From: Nematostella vectensis
Taxonomy: Eukaryota; Cnidaria; Anthozoa; Actiniaria; Edwardsiidae
Assembly (NCBI RefSeq): GCF_932526225.1
Contig: NC_064038.1
Coordinates: 2,606,001-2,670,000, forward strand
Length of the DNA: 64,000 bases
Direction: 5' to 3'
The notes under the pieces are model-generated. The model was not told where the DNA came from. It saw only the letters and a program-made list of their open reading frames with translations, and ran no database searches. A program made the position numbers and the translations under genes. Positions 1 through 9,941 of the stretch are shown in pieces (positions within the stretch are counted from its first letter, which is position 1; each line of letters starts with the position of its first letter).

Positions 1-521
1 TCAATGCTAGAACCTCCATTAGAAGCGAGTCACCATTGTTAGCCTATTTTGCATGCCTGCACTGCATCATGGGAGTCTTGGAAACACCTTGACAGACAGG
101 CGGGCAATCTCCTCCAACAGAATCATAACAGTTTTTTTATAAGTCTCTTTGCCCCGAAGCCAAACAAAACATTTCCAGGTCCAAGAAACCCAGAATAAGC
201 CTGAAAACAATTTTCAGTCAACGGTAGCTTAGCTTAACTGGTAGTGTTGGACTTGAAATAGGGGGGGAGGTTTCTGTTTTCAAGGCAATATAACTTTAAC
301 TTTATTTATACCACACACAGAAATTACAGTAAGAAAATAAATAATAATTACAGATTTTGGGTATTGGCTGCCTAGAAGTAACTAAAAAGCTAATCTGGCT
401 AGGCAGCACAAAATAGTTCAATTAAATGGAGCGTATAGCAAGGACGTACAAGGCACGAATACAAAATACATGAAAGCAGCAGCAAAATAAAATGCAATAA
501 AACAAAAAAACTAGATAGAAG

Positions 522-3500
522 CTAATAATTTTCAAGGATTGAGGTCTTTATTGCAGCCTTGAAGCTAGGCAAACGCATGGTTTTGGTAGGTTCTTTGATG
601 TTATTCCAAATTGAGGCACCTTTAAAACGAATATTAAACTTTCCATAATTAGTTCGAGGTAAAGGGAGGCAGTACGATGATTTAGAAGCCAGTCTTGTAT
701 TATATTTGTGCCTTGAAGCAACCGTAGTAAAAAAAGAATCAAAAGGAGTTGGAAGTAGATTCAAATTAAATTTGTACATAAATATTGTGTTTAAGTAATA
801 GATTAGATCAGGAGATTTCAAGATATTTAGTTTTCTAAAGATAGGAGAAGTATGTTCAATGTAAGATGAGAAAGTTATGATTCTAACAGCTTTCTTCTGT
901 AAAATAAAAAGAGGCTTGATTGTTGATTCATATGTGTTGCCCCAAATAATAGCACCATAAGTAAGAAATGGATAAATTAGAGAATAATATAGCTGAGTGA
1001 GAATTGTTGGTGATACATAGTAACGCAGCTTTGCTATTATTCCGACCCCTCTGGAGATTTTCTTACTTAACTGGTTAATGTGCTCCTTCCAGTTAAGAAA
1101 GGAGTCAATAACTACACCAAGATATTTGATATTATTTTTTTGTTTAATGGTATTATTATTGATTGATAAAGAAATAGAACTAGCCAGCCTCTTTTGTGCT
1201 GGTCGAAAAATGACAAAATTAGTTTTACTGATGTTCAAAGCCAATTTATTTGCACAAAGCCAACGATTTATATTATACAGATCTGTGTTTACTTTGGTCT
1301 CTAAGGATGTCAATGAAGAATCGGCACAAAATAAATTGGCATCATCAGCAAATAAATGAAAGTCAAATAAGTTGGAGCAGTTATTAAAATCATTAATGTA
1401 CAGAAGAAAGAGAAGGGGACCAAGTACTGAACCTTGAGGCACTCCACATGTTATTGGTAGTGGTGCAGATGACACATTACCAATAGAAACAAACTGTTGC
1501 CTGTTTGATAAGTAGGAAACAAACCATTCATAAGCTATGCCACGGATGCCGTATGAATAAAGTTTTGCTAATAATATTTTATGATCAACAGTATCAAAAG
1601 CTTTGCTAAAATCAAGAAATATGCCACAAGAGTATTGACCACCCTCAATTGATCTTTGGATTTTATCGGTAATAAGCAGAAGAGCATGTTCTGTAGAATG
1701 ATTGGCTCGAAAGCCAAATTGATTTTTGTACAAAATATCGTATTTGTCTAGAAATTTTATGACTCTGTTATACATTAACCTTTCAAGTAACTGATTAAAA
1801 ATAGATAATAATGATATTGGTCTAAAATTAGAAGTGTCAAAATGAGAGCCTGATTTGTAAATAGGTATGACACGTGCAATTTTGAAGGCATCAGGTACAA
1901 TGCCAGAAGAAAAGGACAGATTGTATAATATCTCCAGAGGCCTTGAAATAATAGAGCTTAGTATTTTAAGAACTGTAATTGGAAGGCTAGAAGAACCACA
2001 AGCTTTACCTGATTTAATTCCTAAGATTATACTTCTAATTTCCTCTGTAGATGTGGGAGCTAGAAGAAAGCTGTTAGAATTAGCTGTTGGAAGAAATTCT
2101 GAAAATAAAGTGTTTACTTTTGGAATATTGTTGCTGATATTTCTGCCAACATTAGCAAAGAAGTAATTGAACTCATTTGCTATCTCATTTACATTGGTAA
2201 AAACCTTATTAGAAGATACAATTTTTGAAGGTGTGAAATGAGCCTTAGGCTTTAGCACGACAATTTCTTTTATCCCTTTCCAGATATTTTTTATGTTAGA
2301 TTTGTTAAAATTAAAGTACTTTTCATAGTATTTTCTCTTACTTATTGCAATTAAATGGTTCAATTTATTTCTATAGATTTTGTATTTTTCAAAATGATAT
2401 TGATTTCTAGATTTAATAAACTTCCTATAGAGCCTGTTCTTATAATTAATCGAAGTTCTGATGCCCTTGGATATCCAAGGTTTTGCTTTGAATTTAATTT
2501 CTTTTCTAGAAAGTTTTTTCATTGGAGCATGGGAATTAATTATTTCATTAGACTTAGCAAGAAAACAGGAAAAAATATCGTTAACATTATCCATACCATA
2601 AAACTGTAAAGACCAATCAATTTGGCTAAAATCATTAATTAAAGCTTCCTGATCCAACCTAGAATAGTCCCTTTGGTAGAAGTCATTTTTTGAGACATTG
2701 ATATTAATTGAATCTATTGTCAGAAAATTGGGAAGATGATCTGTTAAGGGATAAACAATATTGCCACTACAAGTTTTATGTTCGAGCGAGTTAAAAAATA
2801 TATTGTCTATGAGCGTGGCCGAATGATCAGTTATTCTAGTAGGTTGCAAGATCTGTGGCTGAAAAGAATATGAAAATAAAGTATTAAGAAATTCCCCTGT
2901 TAGTTGGTGGGAGTCTGAATTTAATAAATTCAAATTTATGTCACCTGAAAAAAGGCAGAGCTTTCCCTCCTTACTGATTTTGTCCATGGTTTTATAGAAA
3001 TGTTCTAAAAAGGGGTCAAGAGAACTATTTGGATGGCGGTAAATAACTCCACATAATATGTTTTTGCTACCCTTATTATTTTGTATTTCAACCCATAAAG
3101 ATTCTTGTTGATCATTTGAAATGGATAAGTCCTCCCTCAAAATGAAATTAAAAGAAACAGCTATAAATAAACCTACTCCCCCAACTGAAAATTTAGTCGG
3201 TTTCGATATATAAGTAAAACCTGGGAGAGAACAATTAGCAATATGCTCTCTACAGTCAGAATGCCAGGTTTCAGATAGAGCAATTAACTTAAAAGGATGA
3301 TTTAAAGTAGAAAGCATATCTTGTAATTTATCAAAGTTTTTTGAAATACTTCTTATATTACAATGAAGAAGTGAGAGCGATTTGTCTGATAAATTTGAAA
3401 GCTCATAAGACGAGTGAAATTCATGGGGGGAGTAGTATTTTGAATTAATCTGACTAGGAATATTAATATCTAAATCAAAGTCACTTAAATTCGGAAAATT

Positions 3501-3815
3501 CAAACTAGAAACTATGTCTAGATGAGGAAGATTTTCAAGGCGAACGCGATCAATGAATGGGGAGCAGTGGCACAATGTATTGGAATTAAAGACTAGATCC
3601 AATAGATCATTGTTGTTTAAATTGTGAAAGGGAAAGACTTCAGAATAGCAGGGATGACAGAGCCATAAATCGTTGGTGAGCGATAAATGATTAAACTGTT
3701 TAAGCAACAATTTTGAGCATTTAAAGTGACACCACTGTAAACATGAATCGCATTCGACAGCACGACAGTTCTTTCTTATAATTTTAGAACAAATGTGACA
3801 GATAACTCTAGTCAT
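522..3815 (-). CDS. LINE ORF2: PHD finger, AP-type endonuclease, reverse transcriptase (1097 aa)
   Basis: This is the replication protein of the LINE; it nicks target DNA and copies element RNA in place (target-primed reverse transcription). The ATG at 3815 is the first Met after the ORF1 stop and sits just before the zinc finger, so the start is well supported. Residues 6-56 form a C4HC3 PHD-type finger: C6, C9, C22, C25, H30, C33, C53, C56. The exonuclease-endonuclease-phosphatase domain covers about 146-365, with N153, E182 in SETW, Y258-RH, GDIN at 291-294, D336 and TDH at 358-360. The reverse transcriptase covers about 640-900, with the first catalytic Asp in LDFSKAFD (D735), GVPQGS at 791-796 and the FADD active site at 822-825. 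No RNase H or C-terminal endonuclease was recognised. The frame is unbroken, and every catalytic motif I looked for is present. Confidence 0.95.
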   Translation of the reverse strand: MTRVICHICSKIIRKNCRAVECDSCLQWCHFKCSKLLLKQFNHLSLTNDLWLCHPCYSEVFPFHNLNNNDLLDLVFNSNTLCHCSPFIDRVRLENLPHLDIVSSLNFPNLSDFDLDINIPSQINSKYYSPHEFHSSYELSNLSDKSLSLLHCNIRSISKNFDKLQDMLSTLNHPFKLIALSETWHSDCREHIANCSLPGFTYISKPTKFSVGGVGLFIAVSFNFILREDLSISNDQQESLWVEIQNNKGSKNILCGVIYRHPNSSLDPFLEHFYKTMDKISKEGKLCLFSGDINLNLLNSDSHQLTGEFLNTLFSYSFQPQILQPTRITDHSATLIDNIFFNSLEHKTCSGNIVYPLTDHLPNFLTIDSININVSKNDFYQRDYSRLDQEALINDFSQIDWSLQFYGMDNVNDIFSCFLAKSNEIINSHAPMKKLSRKEIKFKAKPWISKGIRTSINYKNRLYRKFIKSRNQYHFEKYKIYRNKLNHLIAISKRKYYEKYFNFNKSNIKNIWKGIKEIVVLKPKAHFTPSKIVSSNKVFTNVNEIANEFNYFFANVGRNISNNIPKVNTLFSEFLPTANSNSFLLAPTSTEEIRSIILGIKSGKACGSSSLPITVLKILSSIISRPLEILYNLSFSSGIVPDAFKIARVIPIYKSGSHFDTSNFRPISLLSIFNQLLERLMYNRVIKFLDKYDILYKNQFGFRANHSTEHALLLITDKIQRSIEGGQYSCGIFLDFSKAFDTVDHKILLAKLYSYGIRGIAYEWFVSYLSNRQQFVSIGNVSSAPLPITCGVPQGSVLGPLLFLLYINDFNNCSNLFDFHLFADDANLFCADSSLTSLETKVNTDLYNINRWLCANKLALNISKTNFVIFRPAQKRLASSISLSINNNTIKQKNNIKYLGVVIDSFLNWKEHINQLSKKISRGVGIIAKLRYYVSPTILTQLYYSLIYPFLTYGAIIWGNTYESTIKPLFILQKKAVRIITFSSYIEHTSPIFRKLNILKSPDLIYYLNTIFMYKFNLNLLPTPFDSFFTTVASRHKYNTRLASKSSYCLPLPRTNYGKFNIRFKGASIWNNIKEPTKTMRLPSFKAAIKTSILENY

Positions 3816-3900
3816 TGTAAGTCAACATAAGAACTTATATGTGATCTAGTTAATTGTAAACTTCGATGGAAAGAATACATGTTAGCTATGTGACTTATTC

Positions 3901-4703
3901 TTAACTTGCTGTATTTGTACTTGCCGCACTGTCGCTCTTGGAGGAGATGTTGGTATCTGTCATCGCCGTCGCCCCTTCGACTTCGTGAACAAAGCTGGAG
4001 CTTCTTAGATTTATTAATACCGATTCATCGGTAACATGAATCGATGGACTGCGTTCATTCTTGCGCAAATAGATGTTTCCATTTGCAGTCCAAATGAAGT
4101 CATACTTCATTTGTTTTCTATCCTCCAACGCACTTTTGAATAATGCCTTGTTTCTTTGAGTGAGAGACTCACTGAGATAGATCGAGTTACTTTTAAATCT
4201 ATCCAGGCCAGGCACGTTGTGTGTGGAGAGCTCACGCAACCTCCCCTGGCTTTGTATGTTTCGTCTCGCTTGTCACGGCTTGTAAATTTGACTATGATGG
4301 AGGGCGGGAACTTTGCCGTCGAGTTTTTAGGCTTGATGCGGTGGCTGGTCGAGATATCCTGTCTCGAGAGCTTGACCCCAATTAGGTTGGCGACTTGACA
4401 CGCTATTTGAGAAGTGTCTTCTCCTTTAACCTCAGGGATCCCACGGATCTCGAGGCATTCCCGGCGGCCATATTGCTCTAGATCGTTTAGCCATTTCCCT
4501 TGGTTTGATAATGTAGATCTGAGTAGCCCCACTTCCGAATGAAGACGAGAATTCTCTTTCGAGAGTTCTTTTACTTTAACCTCTTGATCTGAGACTTTCT
4601 TTAAGATGATGTCGTACTTTTCATTTAGAAAGTCAAGAGACGCCTGTAATGGCGCCAGTTTCTTGTCGAGTAGTTCTTCCAAAACCTCTCTTGTTAAAGC
4701 CAT
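3901..4703 (-). pseudogene. LINE ORF1 (L1-ORF1p-like RNA-binding protein), one frameshift
   Basis: This is an RNA-binding chaperone-type ORF1. The start is the ATG at 4703, giving MALTREVLEELL. Residues from about 1 to 75 are a heptad-rich, charged coiled coil (KVKELSKENSRLHSEVGLL). An RRM-like segment begins near RRECLEIRGIPE and runs through PPSIIVKFTSRDKRDETYKA. The reading then shifts: the first frame runs to an unrelated stop at 4107, while the expected C-terminal domain (YLSESLTQRNKALFK, then FIWTANGNIYLRKNE) continues in another frame to a stop at 3901. The break lies at about 4240-4250, and the total of 803 nt is one short of a multiple of three, consistent with a 1-nt deletion. No codons seem lost otherwise. 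Inactivation probably postdates insertion, because ORF2 is clean. Confidence 0.88.
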
Positions 4704-7700
4704 GGCCACAAAAAATAAAGAACAAATAGACACATACGACAACACTAAATATTTGAATTACATATATGAACTTAATGCACATGAAAGTGCAAACAACGAC
4801 TTCAAAACGCGGAGCTAAAGCTAGGCACGTCCAACCACGCCGCTGTCATTATGCATCCCATTTTCAGTCTGTTTTTCTTACAATGTTGCTCAAAAGTAAC
4901 CAGGAGTGAAAGGGTTGAAGTGAAATACAGCTATACTTAGTCAGGGTAGACAGTATTGCGGATTTTTTCGATATTCTATGCGATTTTACAAACCTCTCCC
5001 CCTTACGTCTTTCATTGCATTTTTTATTTTTTTTTTTAATGAATATTTAGGCCGGTGAATAGCTTAATAAGCTCTACAAAGAAAAATAGAATCGCCAAAT
5101 CGCACTTTTTTATTTCTATTTATTTTTGCTTTTTGCATGATATTAAAAAACGGTTCCTAAAAAAAAAAACGTTTTTCTTTCTTCGCTTGTTTGATGTCCT
5201 GTACACGATAAAAGACAATGCGCCCGTGCGTTACGATGCCACGCGCCGACATAGCAAGCCCCCAAGGGACTCAAGACGCCCAAATAGACCTGTATTTTTT
5301 TTCACCCTCTATCTCAGCGAGCTGTGCGTGGCGTAACCGTATTACAGGCCTGGGATCCTGGTTATTGTCCTCCCCATTAATGCGCGGGTTGGAATACCTT
5401 GCAAGAGTGTTGTACAGCATATTCGCCGGAAATATAGGTGCTGGGGGCCTTCGGGTTCTTTACAGCCTTCCGTAAAAGCCTTGTGCTGCCATACCGATTG
5501 GGTAATCCGTATGTATGGTTTCCGTTTTGTTTTTCAGGTCGGGTTCGATCCCATGCCAATGGCATTTTTTTCTTTTTTTTTTTCTATTAATTTTTTTTTT
5601 CGTAGAGCTTAACCCCTCTCACTCCTGCGTAGTTTTCGGAAAAATAAGAAGAAAAAAAAAACAAGAAAAAAAAACAAAAAAAAAATAGACCATCCAAACA
5701 ACCGTCTGATTTTGGGGGGAGGAGTGTTGACTGGCCCTCCCCCTCGTGAATTTTTCTCCGGATCTCCGGATCAATTCCGTAATGGCATCCATCGGAGTAT
5801 GGAAATGGACCTGGAGGATACAAGCCTGGTATACATCATACATCTAGCAAAATGAGCTTGCTAGATTTACTGATGTCAACATTAGAAGGGGGAGGGACAC
5901 TCTTTTCATACAGTACAATATTGCAGTTGTTACCTATTATTGAATAAGTGGGTAACATGTCTTTGTTTATCAAACAAGGTCTATTTCTGAGACAAGCAAA
6001 TTCAAGGGAGAGCTGTTGAAATAACAGGGGAATGTTGAAGGAAAAACAATTATCTGATTAAAAAACTACTGTAGATTCCTTTGCACGAAGATAATAACAA
6101 ACATAATTTTGATTGTTATTTAGGAGGAACGAGACGAGTTCTACAACATACTATGAAAAGTATGTATTACTCATCTAAATTATACAAGTAAAAAATTCTA
6201 TTTAAAAAATACTGTAAGTAATTAGGTAAATCCTAAAACATGTATAACATGTACAACACACTAAAAACTCCATGGCTATTGACTGTTTTCTACTCACATG
6301 TTTTTACAGTATATACAATTTCATTCTGGTACATCTTGTGGTCACTGTGCCATCTTCAGGGCTACACCCAAAGCACATGTGCACCCCATCCACCTAAGGG
6401 TGTCGGCTGCACAGGTGTTCCTGATGAAGGAGGGTAAGGAGGGCAGGAAAAGGTTCTGCGACACCTTGCTTTTATGGACCCCTATGATTCCGAGTTGAGT
6501 GTGGCCCCTGTAGATGTTGACAGGTCAACCTCACAGCCACATGAAAGAAATGCCTAATATCTTATGCTTTACAGTGAGTGTTTTGCAGTCAAGTTGGTTT
6601 CTGTTAGTGGGTAAAAATTATTATAAATAATTGTAATCATGACTATGGTCACACTGTACATATAGAACTGTAAATGAATAGAAAAAAAAGTATATATTTC
6701 CAGTCAAACTACAGAATTGCATGATAACCTTGAAAGTATTGAATAAAAGACTGCAAAACTAACATCTTTTGTACTAGTTGCTTAGTTGGTTGAATTGACC
6801 ACATGCAATTTTAAGCTGAATTCCTCCTTCCCCCACTCCCCCACCCCAGAAAAAAAACAATAAAAGAAAACTAAAACTAAAACAAAACCAACAGAGACCC
6901 CCTCCAGCTATTTTCTCTTATTTTTTTTACAGCTATTTAAAGGGGCAGTGCCATGGTAAGTGCTTTCAATAGCTCTCTGAACCTGACACAATGAAATTTA
7001 GTAAACTCTAATACTGACTTATGAGCTTTTGGTACATGTGGGGGACTTAAATTCAAAGAAAATGACCACAAACTGTCAATAAACATAGTTTCTATAAAAT
7101 ATTGCTTTCAATAAAATATTGCATATTATTTTAACAAGGTATTTACAGCTTTTAAAAAGGTCAATTATTTGTAGGCGATTAAAAGCCTACAATAAACACT
7201 GACATGCGCAGTACCATGACGCTGTCCCTTTAAGTCTTTCATTGCCATAACGCCCTGAGACGCCTGTATAATATAGGCCCAACTCCAAAACGTCAAAAAT
7301 GCTAACTAAACATCACCAGACCCGGATACTCATAGATTTATCCAAGTCATAGACGACCTGCAAAAGCGCATCTAAGCAATGTAATAGAATTGACTCTTTT
7401 GTCAAAATATCAACATTAATTGCTGACCAATTCGTAATAAAATGCTTAAACTTAGAAACATTTCTTACCAAAAAAGACACAAAATTCCGAACTACAAATA
7501 GAGACAAGCAAACACAGATCAAGTCACCAATAGATACCTTTACCTTTATTGCGCTCCGTCAGGTCCCATTTTACAGCAATCAGTCACAATAATCAATGCT
7601 AGAACATCCATTAGAAGCGAGTCAAAATTGTTAGCCTATTTTGCATGCCTGCACTGCATCATGGGAGTCTTGGAAACACCTTGACAGACAGGCGGGCAAT

Positions 7701-7816
7701 CTCCTCCAACAGAATCATAACAGTTTTTTTATAAGTCTCTTTGCCCCGAAGCCAAACAAAACATTTCCAGGTCCAAGAAACCCAGAATAAGCCTGAAAAC
7801 AATTTTCAGTCAACGG

Positions 7817-7850
7817 TAGCTTAGCTTACTGGTAGTGTTGGACTTGAAAT
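7817..7850 (+). other. tRNA-Ser-like A-box and anticodon-loop fragment (one per unit)
   Basis: TAGCTTAGCTTACTGG (TAGCTTAGCTTAACTGG in most units; 225-241 in U1) begins with a match to the Pol III A-box core TRGCNNAGY and resembles a tRNA D arm. It is followed by GTTGGACTTGAAAT, which reads as the 5' anticodon stem and the loop CTTGAAA, with TGA in the anticodon position as in tRNA-Ser. The 3' anticodon stem is missing, because a G-run follows, and no T arm lies at tRNA distance, so this is a relic or a SINE head, not a tRNA gene. U9 is 13 bp shorter just upstream of it. Confidence 0.35.
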
Positions 7851-8488
7851 AGGGGGGGAGGTTTCTGTTTTCAGTCTGTTTTTCTTACAATGTTGCTCAA
7901 AAGTAACCAGGAGTGAAAGGGTTGAAGTGAAATACAGCTATACTTAGTCATGGTAGACAGTATTGCGGATTTTTTCGATATTCTATGCGATTTTACAAAC
8001 CTCTCCCCCTTACGTCTTTCATTGCATTTTTTATTTTTTTTAATGAATATTTAGGCCGGTGAATAGCTTAATAAGCTCTACAAAGAAAAATAGAATCGCC
8101 AAATCGCACTTTTTTATTTCTATTTATTTTTGCTTTTTGCATGATATTAAAAAAACGGTTCCTAAAAAAACGTTTTTCTTTCTTCGCTTGTTTGATGTCC
8201 TGTACACGATAAAAGACAATGCGCCCGTGCGTTACGATGCCACGCGCCGACATAGCGAGCCCCCAAGGGACTCAAGACGCCCAAATAGACCTGTATTTTT
8301 TTTCACCCTCTATCTCAGCGAGCTGTGCGTGGCGTAACCGTATTACAGGCCTGGGATCCTGGTTATTGTCCTCCCCATTAATGCGCGGGTTGGAATACCT
8401 TGCAAGAGTGTTGTACAGCATATTCGCCGGAAATATAGGTGCTTGGGGCCTTTGGGTTCTTTACAGCCTTCCGTAAAAGCCTTGTGCT

Positions 8489-8589
8489 GCCATACCGATT
8501 GGGTAATCCGTATGTATGGTTTCCGTTTTGTTTTTCAGGTCGGGTTCGATCCCATGCCAATGGCATTTTTTTCTTTTTTTTTTTTCTAT
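8489..8589 (+). promoter_or_regulatory. Candidate Pol III type-2 promoter with T-run terminator (one per unit)
   Basis: GGTTCGATCCC at 8543-8553 fits the B-box consensus GGTTCRANNCC exactly. It recurs without change in all 19 units (positions are given in each unit entry). A degenerate A-box-like ACCGATTGGGTAA lies about 50 bp upstream, close to the spacing in tRNA genes and tRNA-derived SINEs. Runs of T begin about 13-15 bp downstream and would stop Pol III. The T-arm stem does not pair well (TCGGG against CCATG), so a functional tRNA is unlikely. A SINE-derived or chance B-box is possible; there is no direct evidence of transcription. Confidence 0.35.
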
Positions 8590-9314
8590 TAATTTTTTTT
8601 TCGTAGAGCTTAACCCCTCTCACTCCTGCGTAGTTTTCTGAAAAATAAGAAGAAAAAAAAAAAACAAGAAAAAACAAAAAGAAAAAAAAACAGACCATCC
8701 AAACAACCGTCTGACTTTGGGGGGAGGAGTGTTGACTGGCCCTCCCCCTCGTGAATTTTTCTCCGGATCTCCGGATCAATTCCGTAATGGCATCCATCGG
8801 AGTATGGAAATGGACCTGGAGGATACAAGCCTGGTATACATCATACATCTAGCAAAATGAGCTTGCTAGATTTACTGATGTCAACATTAGAAGGGGGAGG
8901 GACACTCTTTTCATACAGTACAATATTGCAGTTGTTACCTATTATTGAATAAGTGGGTAATATGTCTTTTTTATCAAACAAGGTCTATTTCTGAGACAAG
9001 CAAATTCAAGGGAGAGCTGTTGAAATAACAGGGGAATGTTAAAGGAAAAACAATTATCTGATTAAAAAACTACTGTAGATTCATTTGCACGAAGATAATA
9101 ACAAACATAATTTTGATTGTTATTTAGGAGGAACGAGACGAGTTCTACAACATACTATGAAAAGTATGTATTACTCATCTAAATTATACAAGTAAAAAAT
9201 TCTATTTAAAAAAATACTGTAAGTAATTAGGTAAATCCTAAAACATGTATAACATGTACAACACACTAAAAACTCCATGGCTATTGACTGTTTTCTACTC
9301 ACATGTTTTTACAG

Positions 9315-9438
9315 TATATACAATTTCATTCTGGTACATCTTGTGGTCACTGTGCCATCTTCAGGGCTACACCCAAAGCACATGTGCACCCCATCCACCT
9401 AAGGGTGTCGGCTGCACAGGTGTTCCTGATGAAGGAGG
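9315..9438 (+). other. Exon-like cassette of 124 nt with consensus splice sites (one per unit)
   Basis: A pyrimidine-rich tract ending TTTTTACAG precedes the segment, and GAGG|GTAAGG follows it, so both acceptor and donor fit consensus. The segment is open in the first frame (YIQFHSGTSCGHCAIF... to ...AAQVFLMKE), entering in phase 0 and leaving in phase 1. I do not recognise the protein. In U11 and U14 a 23-bp deletion shifts the frame, and differences between units are mostly amino-acid-changing, so present coding use is doubtful. It could be a captured exon fragment or chance. Confidence 0.25.
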
Positions 9439-9941
9439 GTAAGGAGGGCAGGAAAAGGTTATGAGACACCTTGCTTTTATGGACCCCTATGATTCCGAGT
9501 TGAGTGTGGCCCCTGTAGATGTTGACAGGTCCACCTCACAGCCACATGAAAGAAATGCCTAATATCTTATGCTTTACAGTGAGTGTTTTGCAGTCAAGTT
9601 GGTTTCTGTTAGTGGGTAAAAATTATTATAAATAATTGTAATCATGACTATGGTCACACTGTACATATAGAACTGTAAATGAATAGAAAAAAAGTATATA
9701 TTTCCAGTCAAACTACAGAATTGCATGATAACCTTGAAAGTATTGAATAAAAGACTGCAAAACCAACATCTTTTGTACTAGTTGCTTAGTTGGTTGAATT
9801 GACCACGGGCAATTTTAAGCTGAATTCCTCCTTCCCCCACTCCCCCACCCCAGAAAAAAAAAATAATAAAAGAAAACTAAAACTAAAACAAAACCAACAG
9901 AGACCCCTTCCAGCTATTTTCTCTTATTTTTTTACAGCTAT

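Larger units (their letters stand above)
283..4860 (-). mobile_element. Non-LTR retrotransposon (LINE), two ORFs, CR1/L2/Jockey-like, near full length
   Basis: Comparison with the other units shows a clean insertion of about 4.58 kb on the minus strand into the target TTTCTGTTTTCAGTCTG. The short duplication TTTTC, or TTTTCA if the shared A is counted, flanks it at 277-282 and 4861-4866. Reading 5' to 3' on the minus strand there is a leader of about 157 bp (4860-4704), ORF1 (4703-3901, frameshifted), an 85-bp gap, ORF2 (3815-522), and a 3' UTR of about 239 bp ending in AAAGTTATATTGCCTT without a poly(A) tail. Two ORFs, with a PHD finger ahead of the endonuclease and reverse transcriptase, fit the broad CR1/L2/Jockey group; the exact clade is my inference. 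Because ORF1 is broken, this copy could probably not retrotranspose alone. The intact 1097-codon ORF2 indicates a recent insertion. Confidence 0.95.
1..7592. repeat. Array unit U1, split by a LINE
   Basis: Unit sequence occupies 1-282 and 4861-7592; the LINE lies between. B-box at 5542-5552, MITE-like element at 6937-7233. Private changes are AGCAAG for AGCGAG near 5254 and GTGCTGGGGG for GTGCTTGGGG near 5440. Its 3' end has a 6-bp insertion (GATACCTTTACCTTTATTG, about 7534) that is also found only at the end of U3, so the right parts of U1 and U3 share ancestry. Confidence 0.95.

Noticed and set aside
1078-2609. Plus-strand ORFs of 84-99 codons within 1078-2609 and at 4156-4398
   Set aside because: They are antisense shadows of LINE ORF2 and ORF1.
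5218-5475. 85-codon plus-strand ORF starting MRPCVTMPRADIASPQ, present in most units
   Set aside because: U14 and U16 have in-frame stops (TAG, TGA) at the same Trp codon, and U7 and U13 have a 2-base shorter T-run that shifts the frame. It matches no family I know and is not maintained.
5587-5823. Minus-strand ORFs rich in Phe (MYPPGPFPYSDG and the overlapping MYDVYQACILQ frame)
   Set aside because: They run through the A/T homopolymer tracts, change frame and length from unit to unit, and the Phe runs are simply translated T-runs.
6240-6437. 65-codon ORF starting MYNMYNTLKTPWLL as a small membrane protein
   Set aside because: It overlaps the exon-like cassette in another frame, loses its frame in U11 and U14, and begins in AT-rich sequence; nothing supports it beyond being open.
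6937-7060. Spliced-leader RNA gene (CATG|GTAAGT donor followed by an Sm-like AGCTTTTGG)
   Set aside because: The donor lies in a transposon terminal repeat, the Sm-like site deviates from the consensus, and no supporting stem-loops or snRNA promoter were seen.
8501-8575. A functional tRNA gene ending at the B-box
   Set aside because: The T-arm stem does not pair, and no acceptor stem or anticodon arm can be folded at the right spacing. Only a Pol III promoter-like layout is supported.
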